Assembly (NCBI RefSeq): GCF_000237925.1
Contig: NC_031498.1
Span: forward strand, 4,386,229 to 4,450,228
Length of the DNA: 64,000 nt
Source of the DNA: Schistosoma mansoni
Lineage: Eukaryota; Platyhelminthes; Trematoda; Strigeidida; Schistosomatidae
Reading direction: 5' to 3'
The position numbers and the translations under genes are program-made. Below the pieces are notes generated by a model. That model searched no databases. It was given only the letters and a program-made list of their open reading frames with translations, and was not told the origin of the DNA. Below are positions 1-11,757 of this stretch, piece after piece (the stretch's first letter is position 1; each line of letters begins with the position of its first letter).

Positions 1-602
1 AATCCCGTCTATCTAATGATGCATTGTAGGACAAGGTGAAATTCACGTGTGTTTGTCACACACTCAATTGACATGAGTGTGTCGACAGTATTGATTGTGA
101 GGGTGGACACATACGAAACATAATATTTAGTCTACGCGTTAATTCACATTGAACACAATGCTGTTGATGCTGTTTTAGGCTAGAATAATCAATACGTGAA
201 TTCCTTGTAAACATATTGTGAAATTGAATGTTTAGCTGAATAATGAATATCATGTGTGAACGAAATGTTGTACGAAGAATAGAAGCATCACGATGTTATA
301 TCTGTGAATGTGTGACTGAACAATCAAATATGAGAGACATGGAAAGGAGAGTTGAAGCATGTGACTGAGACGAGATTACAGAAAACAAACTAAAAGTGAA
401 ATCAAATCCGATGTAGAAAATAAGAATTCTTCATTGCACACCAACAATGACCAACCGATGAATTAACTAACACTAATCAACCAGTGATCAATATGTTATA
501 GTGTTAGGAATTTATTAATGCGTAATTGTGACTTGAGTTCAGCTTCTGCATATTTTCACTGTTCCAACTGATCATAGTGTGGTTCATTGACTTTTGAAGT
601 TT
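1..602 (+). repeat. Dispersed repeat family A, partial copy
   Basis: This segment is nearly identical, in inverted orientation, to about 6830-7413, and similar in direct orientation to about 21969-22575. Relative to the other copies it has lost about 18 bp near 588, and it is interrupted at 605 by an LTR. The window edge cuts its left end. It contains no convincing gene; the 65-residue ORF on its minus strand recurs only because the DNA is repeated. The nature of family A (large retroelement terminus or segmental duplicate) is not known to me. Confidence 0.8.
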
Positions 603-604
603 GG

Positions 605-964
605 TGTCCGTTTTTCGTGAATGTGTATTTCAACCTCATATATTTGATGTGTTGACATCAATTTCTTGAATACACTCTAAGTTTTTGTTTGTCTATGTTC
701 AGAGTAATACATTTATTTTTTCTTTAACTAACAGCCCTCAGTACCTTATTATTCAGAAACCCTCAATGTAAATTCAGTATTACCAGTACAATTATATTAT
801 GTTATATATTACTTTATTCATGTACAAATATTATGAGTTGATTTGTAGTAAAGTGCTTCTCTGATACTCGTGTCTTCTCTCTGGTCTTTCAAGTCGCTGA
901 GTAGTGCTAGCCTGGGGTTATCCGAATAGCTAGGATCCGAATAAAGCGTTCAACCTACGAGACA
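605..964 (+). mobile_element. Putative 5' LTR of an LTR retrotransposon
   Basis: The segment starts TGTCCG exactly where the family-A sequence is interrupted. It carries a polyadenylation-like AATAAA near its end (about 940) and ends ACGAGACA. Six bases later, at 971, comes TGGCGACGGGG, which has the form of a tRNA primer-binding site for reverse transcription in Gypsy-type elements. The TG...CA ends, length of about 360 bp and PBS position support an LTR. No matching 3' copy is seen in the window. Confidence 0.55.
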
Positions 965-2859
965 TATCAGTGGCGACGGGGATTTCGGAAAAAAAAACGA
1001 TTGTTGTCGGGGTTTTTGGTACACAAAAAAATACAACAATTGTCGTCGAGGATTCTGGCAAAAAAGAAATACAGCAACCGAGACTATCGATTAACGAAGC
1101 ACTCCACTACATATTGGTTAGCCCGAAATGCGAACACGCAACATAATTGGATACCTCGCCGAACAAGCACGACGCAATAGAATTGGATATCTCGCCGTAC
1201 GGGCACGACGCTACAGAATTGGAGGCCTCGCCGAACGAGCACGACGCAACAGAATTGGATGCCTCGACGAACGAACACGGACCAGAATCGACAACCTCTG
1301 TGTACGAACTCACTACATAATTGGCGACCGCAACGAGCGAACACAAATCAAAAATGGAACCGCCAACGACATATTTCGTTATGATCCGAATAATCATCAT
1401 ATGCTCATTATTACAATAATGTCATATCTTCATCTAACGTGGAATTATTATTTTTGTTCGTATTAACATTAAACTATGACATATACGCAGTCATATCACT
1501 AATCGAACAAATTATAATGATATGGACATTACACGTTATGATATTCGAAACTCACCGGATTATTTTTATTATCCAATGACGTACAATTTTCCTGATTCAA
1601 GTGAGTTCGTTCCAATTTTTTTCATGTCATTTTCGGCTTAATATTACACTATCATAGACATAAGTTTGGAGTTATACTCCCGATAGTAGGAACTTATGTT
1701 CTCAATACAACTAATGTTCATTCATCTTATTGGTACGCAGCAATCGTCGTTTTCTATATTTTCAGCGACAACCAAAACCGAACTTCCTCAATTTTTGTTT
1801 CACGATGATCCCTAGTTTGTTCATATTATCTATTCATCGACATGTAAATCTGAATGCTGCATCATCTATTACGCATCAAAAATATTCGATTACTGCAATT
1901 AATATTCTATTCCCATTGCACTGTACATCAGAACATAGAGTTTAGAGCTGATCTCTCAAAGATACACTCTTGTTCGTCCCATTCATGTCAGTCTCATTCG
2001 CCGTCATCGATAATTATATGTATTGGTATTTTTATTATGCCTTAATACGGTTTCGTAACAAACGAGGTTGAGCGCATATCCCTCTAACTACACAAACCAC
2101 GATAGGCTGCATGACCATAAAGGAATACGACTCCGCATATCTCGTCTCCGCAGTCACTATTCTGTTCCTCTGGTCATTCTACTAATACATATTTAACGAT
2201 AACTCGACGCACACGACAACGTACACTGACTTCGCATTTTATTATCATTATCAGTAGCAGTACAGCAATGAATATCAACCGTTGATGCAGTCATCATCCT
2301 ACGACTCGATTATTTTTACCACACACGAACTCCAGGCATGCGAATTCGAATCTACTAATCGCTGATCGACGCTATTTACTTTACTGCGGCTTATCGGAAC
2401 ATATTTCGCTGTTCTTTATCCTCATGTTCAATCGGCACTACAGACCAATTTCTATCATATTCTACATTACTTATTTCCATGATTTATTCCGCTGTCATAC
2501 CTATTAACGATTTATTACTCTATTTTCACGATATTTCGATTCGCGCATATGAACATGTTATTTTATCATTCGGACAGTCACTACATAAATGCATGTTAAA
2601 TTTTTTTGTACGCTTACTAATTTACTCATAATCACATGCTAGCATTTCAATTTTTGTCCGCATCTTGACAATATTCATGTACCTTTTGACAGAAGTATGA
2701 CACATTCGTTTAATACGCTCACCCCTCGCTTGACTCTAATTTATCAGGTATTGTACAATTTTTTCCCTACATGTTAACACTATTTACACACCGCTTCAGT
2801 GTTATTTTTCGAAAATAGACATTTTTTTTATAAATGTGCTATTTTCTACAAGGGGGCTA
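965..2859 (+). mobile_element. Internal remnant of LTR element(s), no ORF
   Basis: This is the stretch between the putative 5' LTR with its primer-binding site and a different 3' LTR. It opens with A-rich and GTCGGGG-rich leader sequence, then a 36-bp tandem repeat. No gag, protease, reverse transcriptase or integrase reading frame is visible in any frame, so it is either a non-autonomous element or heavily decayed. It ends with a purine tract (about 2848-2856) like the polypurine tract that primes plus-strand synthesis. Confidence 0.4.
1141..1350 (+). repeat. 36-bp tandem repeat, about 5-6 units
   Basis: Imperfect units share AGAATTGGATNCCTCGCCG followed by AACGAGCACGACGC. Periodicity is 36 bp, visible as a 12-residue period in the minus-strand translation. 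The first three units are close and later ones diverge. They lie just downstream of the putative primer-binding site, in the leader of the LTR element. Confidence 0.8.
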
Positions 2860-3311
2860 TGTAGTATCGGTTGTTATGTTAAGCCCATATACTTTATTCC
2901 AGTTGCTGGCCAAGCCAATTCACCTGTACATTGAGTCATCTTTTGATCTTGTTAATCATTTGCTTATTAACCTTGAGTACTTTTTATATGAGCGTATATG
3001 TGTGCACACTTCGTATCTTATTCATCATATGTCTGTCACTCATTTTTGCCTGACTATAAATGTTGACTAACGCTTGCTTAAATCGAGTTGGCTTCCCAGC
3101 CATCTCCAATACGCATCATCTTTCGCCTCGCTCTCTCGCTTGCCGCTCACTCGCTCGTTCATATTCGCTCAGGTGTTGTTAGCTTCCGAACCTGAGTCAT
3201 TCGACAATAAACTGTAGTTGCTGCTATCCTTTGTCTTCTGATTTTACGCACCGTTAAGTTTAGAATTATAACGGTTATCGAAGTAAACGGTTAACGAATC
3301 GCGGCACTACA
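2860..3311 (+). mobile_element. Putative 3' LTR (TGTAGT...ACTACA)
   Basis: A 452-bp segment has perfect 6-bp inverted ends, TGTAGT at 2860 and ACTACA ending at 3311, and is preceded by a purine tract. Inside are a TATA-like CTATAAAT (about 3054), a pyrimidine-rich stretch and an AATAAA (about 3207), in the order expected for U3-R-U5. It does not resemble the LTR at 605-964, so the two ends come from different elements. Confidence 0.55.
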
Positions 3312-3812
3312 GATTTTCTTATTTATCTTCTTAGTTTGTTTAATTTCTTTTTCCTGATATAAACCTCAAGAAAATGAATAATTTTCATTTTACATTAACC
3401 AAATATATTCTCAGTTGCTAAGCTTTGATCAAACATTCTTCAATCACATCCAATACATTTTTCATTATCCAATCTTTTTATTCTGTAATTCCATTGACAA
3501 CTAATCAACTTCTTACAAACAAACAACAAATGTGAACAATCATTAATCTCTATATATATCACACAGATATAATTTGTAAGATGGATGAAAATGAGTGAAT
3601 AGGATTGACAAGTTTTAAATATTATTTCCTTTTAATCACCAAGACACAATGTGACATGAATTACTTCAACAACAAATTTGTGCGATTTGGTATGTGTCCA
3701 CCCTCTTAATCAATACTTTGAAACATTCATATCAATTGAGTGTATGACAAACACATTGTGGATTTAACCTTATCTTATAATTCATCATTAGATAGACGGG
3801 ATTGTTAAATCG
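3312..3812 (-). repeat. Diverged family A terminus, inverted
   Basis: The final part reads GTATGTGTCCACCCTC ... ATTGAGTGT ... AGATAGACGGGATTGTT, matching the terminus seen at 7300-7415 but much more diverged. Together with 1-602 it makes an inverted pair of family-A ends around the LTR remnants. Confidence 0.6.
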
Positions 3813-4029
3813 ATCAAATTAGTGACATAATAATTTGAAAACATGTCTGTTTAACAAAATGACACTGAAAAGGTATATGGTTAAGTTTAACAATAATTAG
3901 GGAAAAATAATTCGTACTAAATCTCGTAGACTATAGTGTTACACGAAGAGGGAATGTATCATAAATGTCATACTTATGTAAAATGGAATACATCAATATT
4001 GTTGTTATATCTAGAGCTTTGATTCTTAC

Positions 4030-4375
4030 TATGCCACGTACTACTAGACTACTTGAACGATAGAACCCGCAACGTCGCAAAGAGAAGACAAAAGACTAGT
4101 AAGTAGGAAGTTTATTCCCCAAATCAGTGTCAAAATATAGTACAGAAATCTCATGTATTTATAGTTATTGGCTGAATGTAAATCATCATTTCGGTCAACC
4201 AATAGGCACATAGGGGTCATTCTTATCCGTCCAATGGGGGAGCTACACGTCGACATTCTAGAATATCCCCCTAGCAGTGATTGGATGGAATATGTCCGGC
4301 TCTTTCTGGGCTTCGTAAGGCTTCCTAGAGTTTACCAACGAGCCGTCCTTACAATTGTAAAGACGTGGACAAAAA
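4030..4375 (-). mobile_element. Possible solo LTR
   Basis: Read on the minus strand, the segment has a TATA-like ACTATAAATACATGAG, then GGGGAATAAACTTCC about 50 bp later, then a T/C-rich tail, an arrangement typical of an LTR promoter and poly(A) region. GC content is higher than the flanks. Exact ends and a target duplication could not be assigned, so this is tentative. An unidentified promoter region is the alternative. Confidence 0.35.
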
Positions 4376-4399
4376 TGAAAGTGATAGTATGTGATTATA

Positions 4400-5890
4400 A
4401 GTAAATTAACAAGCGTACAAAAAAATTAACATTCATTTACGTCGTGACTGCCTGGACGATGAAATGACACGTTCTTATGAGAGACTTGAAGTACAGTGAA
4501 CACAGAGTAATCAATCGTTTGTGGCTATGACAGTGGAATAAGTCATTAAAATAAGCAGAGTAGAATATAACAGAGATTGTACCGATGAAATACATTAAAA
4601 TCTGATCAATCTATAAAACATTGTTTGCAAGGGCCAGTACTTCACAAATTATTACATTTTACAAATTCATTCAATTTTTACACTTTAAATCATGTGACAG
4701 TATGAATAAGGAATACTTTGTTTTCCATAAGAAAAAGATCTATTTTCAAAAGATCGGGAATTATATTCCTTAAGACGAGATAAAAAGGTGCGACCACATT
4801 TTTAATTCAGTGTGATTCATGTTCAGTATGAAATTCTTCCGACTGACTTGGGGTGGCACTCCTTCAGCATAATATACAGCTTTCAGTTTGCGTGAATTCA
4901 GAGTAAAATCTATTTTGTATTTTCACTACATTATTTGTACATGATATTCGCTGACTAATCACCAAATGTCACTCAAATTGATCGATAAATGAATGGATAT
5001 GGTTAGAGTGGCTGTCGTATTTTTTGAAAGGAGTACTAAAATCTTCATCTGTCTACAGTTCTGTTTTTTTCTTTCTATTGTGTGGAAACTCAGTGTTTTC
5101 CTTGTCCGAGTACCATCAGTTTCCGCACATAAATGAAATTAACCGGTGTAGTGAACATATTTGTTTGTTTTGTCCGAACACGTAACCGGAAGTAACCCTA
5201 GAAGAGCTAGAGTAGGTTATAAAACTGTTGGTACTCAGTAATAATACCATAATTGAAAACTGATAAAACAGTTATTTTGGACATAAAAATAGAAATAGTA
5301 GACTTTAGACTGTGTTGAATAAATTCTGTGCACAAACAAAACTAACTTTTATAAATTAACAAGACAAAGATGCACCGATACAAAAAGATAACAGGCTTGA
5401 GAACTGATACAATTAGGTTGGTCTAAATTTCTATTTACTTTGTACGCAAAATAAATTAGTATATGTATATTGGTTAGTTATCTAAGGAAATTTTCACTTA
5501 ACTAGATTGCCATACAAGGGATAGTTTCAATATCATTGAATTCTCACAGTATCTATTTTCTAATATTAAATATGTGCCCACTACCAAGAACTTTCAGTAA
5601 TCTTTTCGTAAACATAGTGATTATATGCTACATTGAAGCGCATAACTTTCACAAAGGATTTCATTTCATGCTACAACTTTCAATTAATCCGAATTATTTA
5701 GCCGGCAAATTATGATCCATCAAAATGACATATTCAAAAACATATTACCAAAGATATTTCTGTGTTAGAAATGAAAATCTTAGTGAAAATTATGCTTTCA
5801 TAAACAGCATTCACGGATTTAATCAAAAAGGAAAATATCCTGGCATACAAGTAGTATTAATTTAATTGAACACCGAAAAATCATTGGTCA
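4400..5890. other. AT-rich DNA without recognisable gene
   Basis: No coding, RNA or repeat feature could be recognised on either strand. Only short chance ORFs are present. Confidence 0.6.
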
Positions 5891-5894
5891 AATT

Positions 5895-7739
5895 CGGGCC
5901 AACTAATAATAAATAATGCAACAATTAATCAATGAGATAATAACTAGAATTAATAGCGTTAAACAAGAATAAACAAAAGTGGAAACAGTGAAAGGATTCC
6001 ATTCGAATTATTAATTTATATTTGACATGAACAGTTTTAATTGAAATAGACCTAAAAATTGAAGAATAAAACTGAAAGTAATTTGGTGACCAGAGAGAAC
6101 AAAGAGGTCGTACAAACAATTTCTGGATGTAGTGGTCAGGTCCATTGAGGTGCACTCCTACCGACTCCACCATATGTGACAGTCGAATTCCCCAATCAAT
6201 AAGTCAATTAAATTGGGTTCGAAGCATATTATGAATGCTACATTCATGTTGACTTAATGAACTGTGTCAAATAAAAGTCAAGTGAGACAGTTTCTTATTG
6301 TTCACTTTCGTCAATCGCTCAAACGCGAAGCATGATATTCCAACAAACACTTTTATAGATCATACGTGTACTCAATCTCCTTACTATACATCACTAGTTG
6401 GTCGAGCATTAAGAATGGCGAACTGTTCACTGAATCGAACCAGAGAATATATATCATTTGATTTCAACTTCACACTTAACAACCTCCAAACAACATAGTC
6501 GAAATCTCAGTATCATACACTAGTCTATTTCAAACTAATCAATATCACGGAAAGACACTGACGATACAACTCTCGAAACCAAAAAAATCTCTGCAAAGTT
6601 GATTCGTTCTATTGTAGGACCCTCACTACACTTCATGCACAGAAACACCAACGAATAAAACAAGCAGTTAACGACAAAGTGACAACTTGGTTTCGCCTGC
6701 GAAATTATCAAGAAAGTGTGGTGATTAGTTGAGTAGTTAACACAAACCTATGTGAAATGTGCAATTACTTTCGAATAGATCTGTGGTGAAGAATCAAACT
6801 TCAAAAGCCAAACTGCTTAGATGTATTATGAACCACTCTATGATCAGTTGGAACAGTGAAAATATGCAGAAGCTGAACTCAAGTCACAATTACGCATTAA
6901 TAAATTCCTAACACTATAACATATTGATCACTGGTTGATTAGTGTTAGTTAATTCATCGGTTGGTCATTGTTGGTGTGCAATGAAGAATTCTTATTTTCT
7001 ACATCGGATTTGATTTCACTTTTAGTTTGTTTTCTGTAATCTCGTCTCAGTCACATGCTTCAACTCTCCTTTCCATGTCTCTCATATTTGATTGTTCAGT
7101 CACACATTCACAGATATAACATCGTGATGCTTCTATTCTTCGTACAACATTTCGTTCACACATGATATTCATTATTCAGCTAAACATTCAATTTCACAAT
7201 ATGTTTACAAGGAATTCACGTATTGATTATTCTAGCCTAAAACAGCATCAACAGCATTGTGTTCAATGTGAATTAACGCGTAGACTAAATATTATGTTTC
7301 GTATGTGTCCACCCTCACAATCAATACTGTCGACACACTCATGTCAATTGAGTGTGTGACAAACACACGTGAATTTCACCTTGTCCTACAATGCATCATT
7401 AGATAGACGGGATTGTTTCACCGATATTTTTATTATATATTGATCGTTTCCAATTGATTTGTATTTCTGTATGCAGTTTGTCATATTTCTGGTTGGACTT
7501 TTATTTCATGTGCTGCAATTGGACTTTCACTATAGGAGAGATCATACTTGTCAATACTGTCCTGACGAAACAAAACACAAATGTAAGTTGTCTGTTCATG
7601 TGTTTCATAGAATATCAATGTGTGCTATTTCCAATAACAAACTTCATCTCGTGTCAATATGGTGGTTAGGAGGTAAAATGCACAGCTTTGTACACCACTC
7701 CTACTACTACCACTCCAGATCCACATACTGTCCAAATCA
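5895..7739 (-). repeat. Family A, left inverted arm
   Basis: The reverse complement runs collinearly with 21650-22932 and continues with 26155-26277, that is, with the right arm once the RTE insertion there is removed. It therefore supplies the uninterrupted 'empty site' (around 6003-6012) for that insertion. Two ORFs of 65 and about 94 residues are shared with the right arm but have no recognisable domain. The arm runs directly into a gap at 7740. Confidence 0.85.
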
Positions 7740-7939
7740 NNNNNNNNNNNNNNNNNNNNNNNNNNNNNNNNNNNNNNNNNNNNNNNNNNNNNNNNNNNNN
7801 NNNNNNNNNNNNNNNNNNNNNNNNNNNNNNNNNNNNNNNNNNNNNNNNNNNNNNNNNNNNNNNNNNNNNNNNNNNNNNNNNNNNNNNNNNNNNNNNNNNN
7901 NNNNNNNNNNNNNNNNNNNNNNNNNNNNNNNNNNNNNNN
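7740..7939. other. Assembly gap (200 N)
   Basis: Exactly 200 N, which looks like a placeholder rather than a measured length. It separates family A from a short coding-like fragment that abuts tandem array 1. Confidence 0.99.
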
Positions 7940-8150
7940 TCTTGGAAATCACTAGATCTTCTAAGGCCGAGGTTTTTTCCGTAAAAGAAAAACCCCAATC
8001 GACCTCGACTGACATGGCCGAACTATGTCACACGCTTACACGATATCTTAGAGTTCGCAATGACCGTAGTCGGTCAAAAACCCCGCGTAGAAGCGCCTCA
8101 CGTAAGCGATCTGTCTCTCGACCACGAGAGACAGAGGCGTCGTCTTCGTA
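7940..8150 (+). pseudogene. Arg/Ser-rich gag-like fragment
   Basis: One open frame encodes an acidic/serine segment followed by a basic RS-rich tail (…RSRSKTPRRSASRKRSVSRP…). Such basic tails occur at the end of gag proteins of Gypsy-type elements, but short RS tails are also found in splicing-related proteins, so the identity is weak. The 5' part lies in the gap. The frame ends in a TAG supplied by the tandem-array sequence, so the junction at about 8135 truncates it. Confidence 0.3.
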
Positions 8151-8429
8151 GTCGTGGTCATGGCCACGGTCATGATCAAGTTCATGTTAATCGGATTGTA
8201 GTGGATGGAGTATACGATTTGGAGGGGAGTGTGTGAGATGTTTGTGATTGGCTTGATCGTTTGGTCGAGTGATGAGTGATCGATGGTTAGTTCGTTAGTG
8301 TGTGAGTTAGTTATTGAGTAAGTTAGCTAGTGAGTGAGTGAGTGATTGAGTTGGTGAGTTGGTGAGTTATTTATTTAGTTTGTGGATTTGTGAATAAATG
8401 GTGGTGTGGTGAGTGTGGGATGTTGTTGA

Positions 8430-8445
8430 GTGGTCGGGTGGTCGG
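8430..8445 (+). promoter_or_regulatory. Doubled GTGGTCGG at the tRNA 5' edge
   Basis: Two perfect 8-bp copies are adjacent (8430-8437, 8438-8445); the second includes the first two tRNA bases. It is conserved in every intact unit but lost at the chimeric copy at 44033. A role in polymerase III initiation is possible but only inferred. Confidence 0.35.
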
Positions 8446-8516
8446 TCCAGTGGTGTAGTGGTCATCACGTTCGCCTCACACGCGAAAGGTCCCCGGTTCG
8501 AACCCGGGCTGGACCA
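8444..8516 (+). tRNA. tRNA-Val (CAC), array 1 copy 1
   Basis: The 73-nt gene folds as a canonical cloverleaf: acceptor GGTCCAG/CTGGACC with discriminator A, D-arm G10-C25, T11-A24, G12-C23, anticodon stem TTCGC/GCGAA with loop CTCACAC (anticodon CAC, valine), and T-arm CCCGG/CCGGG with loop TTCGAAC. The internal A box (about TGGTGTAGTGGTC) and B box (GGTTCGAACCC) match the RNA polymerase III consensus. There is no intron. The product would decode GUG codons. Confidence 0.97.
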
Positions 8517-8530
8517 GGCTAGCCTGCGGC

Positions 8531-8534
8531 TTTT
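8531..8534 (+). terminator. Pol III oligo-T terminator
   Basis: A TTTT run lies 15 nt beyond the tRNA 3' end, in the context GGCTTTTACTATG. It is the first such run after the gene and recurs at the same position in all units, including the copy after 13304, where the preceding base has changed. Confidence 0.8.
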
Positions 8535-10065
8535 ACTATGCAGGTCGAAATGCACGCCTGACAGCATGTGAACGACGCTCTCCTCGTGGCCGTGTCACCA
8601 CACACGACCAACAATGATAGGTCGTGAGGTAGACGTTGGTCAGCGGATATGCGAACAGTCGGTATCTGACGGACGTGTCCACAGTGACAATGACGTCGGA
8701 GCAATAACATGCATTCTGACACCCGTGAACAGCACACTGATCAATACGTCTGGCTCGTGTGTTCGCTAAACGCCTGCATTATTTGTGATGTTCAGACGGG
8801 TAAATTTGTGTGAAGTTGACTGGGATTGGTCGGTGTGCACGTGACTGGTCGATTCATGCGACCACATGTGTTCTCTGACTGGGTGCACAAGATTGTGTCC
8901 ACCGGATTCGCTAGCACCATCGCATTTCACTGTGGTAGTTGATTGTCAGTGATGAATACACTGAATTTCATGTGAACAGCACAATATTTTCTGTCGGAAA
9001 CCATGGGTTTGTTCTCGTGAAATCGAGAGGTGATATCACCATGTTGATGTAGTTGATGATGATGATGATGATGATGATGCTGCTGTAGGTGTCGGTGTTT
9101 TTGGGTGTTGGTGTTGTGGGTGGTGGTAGTTGTGTTGGTGAATTGTGTAAGTGAACGTATATCCACATTTCAGTGATGTGGATTAATTTAAGAGAGGAAA
9201 TGTGTGGAGGAGTTGGGATGTGCTGTGGAAGAGGCATTGAGAACACACGAAATGAGACTCGGTCGATTGGCCATCACACATTGTATGTCTTCACTACCGA
9301 GTGCTTTGCTTGTACAGTTCCCACTCACGATAAGTGGTTGACACTTCCCATCAGTGAAATGACAGGTGTTGGGTACAAATTCAATCTTGTCATGTCGATC
9401 GTATTCAAACGTGCAAAGAGATTGTGCTAGGCTCTCATGGGTGGATAATATTGCTTGCGTTCACTCAGCATCACGTGATGATGACAAACTATGATTGGTG
9501 GGTTGTAAGTGGATAGTTGTCGGGCACCGAATTCATGAAGGACCAGTGTGAGTAAATATGTTGGAGTGTAGATTGAGACAGCGAGTTGTGCAAGTGCTTC
9601 TCGTGATGGAGACAAGTGATCGGGTGGTGTGGATGAGCTATTCAAATTGTCTGATTGTTGCCTGTTAGAGATCGTCAGTTGGAGACAGTAGCCAAGTGGA
9701 ATGGAGAGAAATGTTGAGTGCAGAATAGTCTGGTATGTTTTTCCAATGCGGATAGAAGGCGTCGTCTTCGTAGTCGTGGTCATGGCCACGGTCATGATCA
9801 AGTTCATGTTAATCGGATTGTAGTGGATGGAGTATACGATTTGGAGGGGAGTGTGTGAGATGTTTGTGATTGGCTTGATCGTTTGGTCGAGTGATGAGTG
9901 ATCGATGGTTAGTTCGTTAGTGTGTGAGTTAGTTATTGAGTAAGTTAGCTAGTGAGTGAGTGAGTGATTGAGTTGGTGAGTTGGTGAGTTATTTATTTAG
10001 TTTGTGGATTTGTGAATAAATGGTGGTGTGGTGAGTGTGGGATGTTGTTGAGTGGTCGGGTGGTC

Positions 10066-10138
10066 GGTCCAGTGGTGTAGTGGTCATCACGTTCGCCTCA
10101 CACGCGAAAGGTCCCCGGTTCGAACCCGGGCTGGACCA
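10066..10138 (+). tRNA. tRNA-Val (CAC), array 1 copy 2
   Basis: Sequence is identical to the copy at 8444 across all 73 positions; anticodon CAC, intact A and B boxes, and TTTT 15 nt downstream. Confidence 0.97.
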
Positions 10139-11684
10139 GGCTAGCCTGCGGCTTTTACTATGCAGGTCGAAATGCACGCCTGACAGCATGTGAACGACGC
10201 TCTCCTCGTGGCCGTGTCACCACACACGACCAACAATGATAGGTCGTGAGGTAGACGTTGGTCAGCGGATATGCGAACAGTCGGTATCTGACGGACGTGT
10301 CCACAGTGACAATGACGTCGGAGCAATAACATGCATTCTGACACCCGTGAACAGCACACTGATCAATACGTCTGGCTCGTGTGTTCGCTAAACGCCTGCA
10401 TTATTTGTGATGTTCAGACGGGTAAATTTGTGTGAAGTTGACTGGGATTGGTCGGTGTGCACGTGACTGGTCGATTCATGCGACCACATGTGTTCTCTGA
10501 CTGGGTGCACAAGATTGTGTCCACCGGATTCGCTAGCACCATCGCATTTCACTGTGGTAGTTGATTGTCAGTGATGAATACACTGAATTTCATGTGAACA
10601 GCACAATATTTTCTGTCGGAAACCATGGGTTTGTTCTCGTGAAATCGAGAGGTGATATCACCATGTTGATGTAGTTGATGATGATGATGATGATGATGAT
10701 GCTGTAGGTGTCGGTGTTTTTGGGTGTTGGTGTTGTGGGTGGTGGTAGTTGTGTTGGTGAATTGTGTAAGTGAACGTATATCCACATTTCAGTGATGTGG
10801 ATTAATTTAAGAGAGGAAATGTGTGGAGGAGTTGGGATGTGCTGTGGAAGAGGCATTGAGAACACACGAAATGAGACTCGGTCGATTGGCCATCACACAT
10901 TGTATGTCTTCACTACCGAGTGCTTTGCTTGTACAGTTCCCACTCACGATAAGTGGTTGACACTTCCCATCAGTGAAATGACAGGTGTTGGGTACAAATT
11001 CAATCTTGTCATGTCGATCGTATTCAAACGTGCAAAGAGATTGTGCTAGGCTCTCATGGGTGGATAATATTGCTTGCGTTCACTCAGCATCACGTGATGA
11101 TGACAAACTATGATTGGTGGGTTGTAAGTGGATAGTTGTCGGGCACCGAATTCATGAAGGACCAGTGTGAGTAAATATGTTGGAGTGTAGATTGAGACAG
11201 CGAGTTGTGCAAGTGCTTCTCGTGATGGAGACAAGTGATCGGGTGGTGTGGATGAGCTATTCAAATTGTCTGATTGTTGCCTGTTAGAGATCGTCAGTTG
11301 GAGACAGTAGCCAAGTGGAATGGAGAGAAATGTTGAGTGCAGAATAGTCTGGTATGTTTTTCCAATGCGGATAGAAGGCGTCGTCTTCGTAGTCGTGGTC
11401 ATGGCCACGGTCATGATCAAGTTCATGTTAATCGGATTGTAGTGGATGGAGTATACGATTTGGAGGGGAGTGTGTGAGATGTTTGTGATTGGCTTGATCG
11501 TTTGGTCGAGTGATGAGTGATCGATGGTTAGTTCGTTAGTGTGTGAGTTAGTTATTGAGTAAGTTAGCTAGTGAGTGAGTGAGTGATTGAGTTGGTGAGT
11601 TGGTGAGTTATTTATTTAGTTTGTGGATTTGTGAATAAATGGTGGTGTGGTGAGTGTGGGATGTTGTTGAGTGGTCGGGTGGTC

Positions 11685-11757
11685 GGTCCAGTGGTGTAGT
11701 GGTCATCACGTTCGCCTCACACGCGAAAGGTCCCCGGTTCGAACCCGGGCTGGACCA
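11685..11757 (+). tRNA. tRNA-Val (CAC), array 1 copy 3
   Basis: Identical to the copy at 8444; the unit is 1619 bp because its GAT run is one codon shorter. Confidence 0.97.

Noticed and set aside
1084-1466. Three overlapping ORFs of 86-112 residues
   Set aside because: They arise from the 36-bp repeat, whose length is divisible by three and so stays open in several frames.
7666-8151. Long ORFs crossing the N gaps
   Set aside because: Their length comes from N positions and cannot be interpreted.
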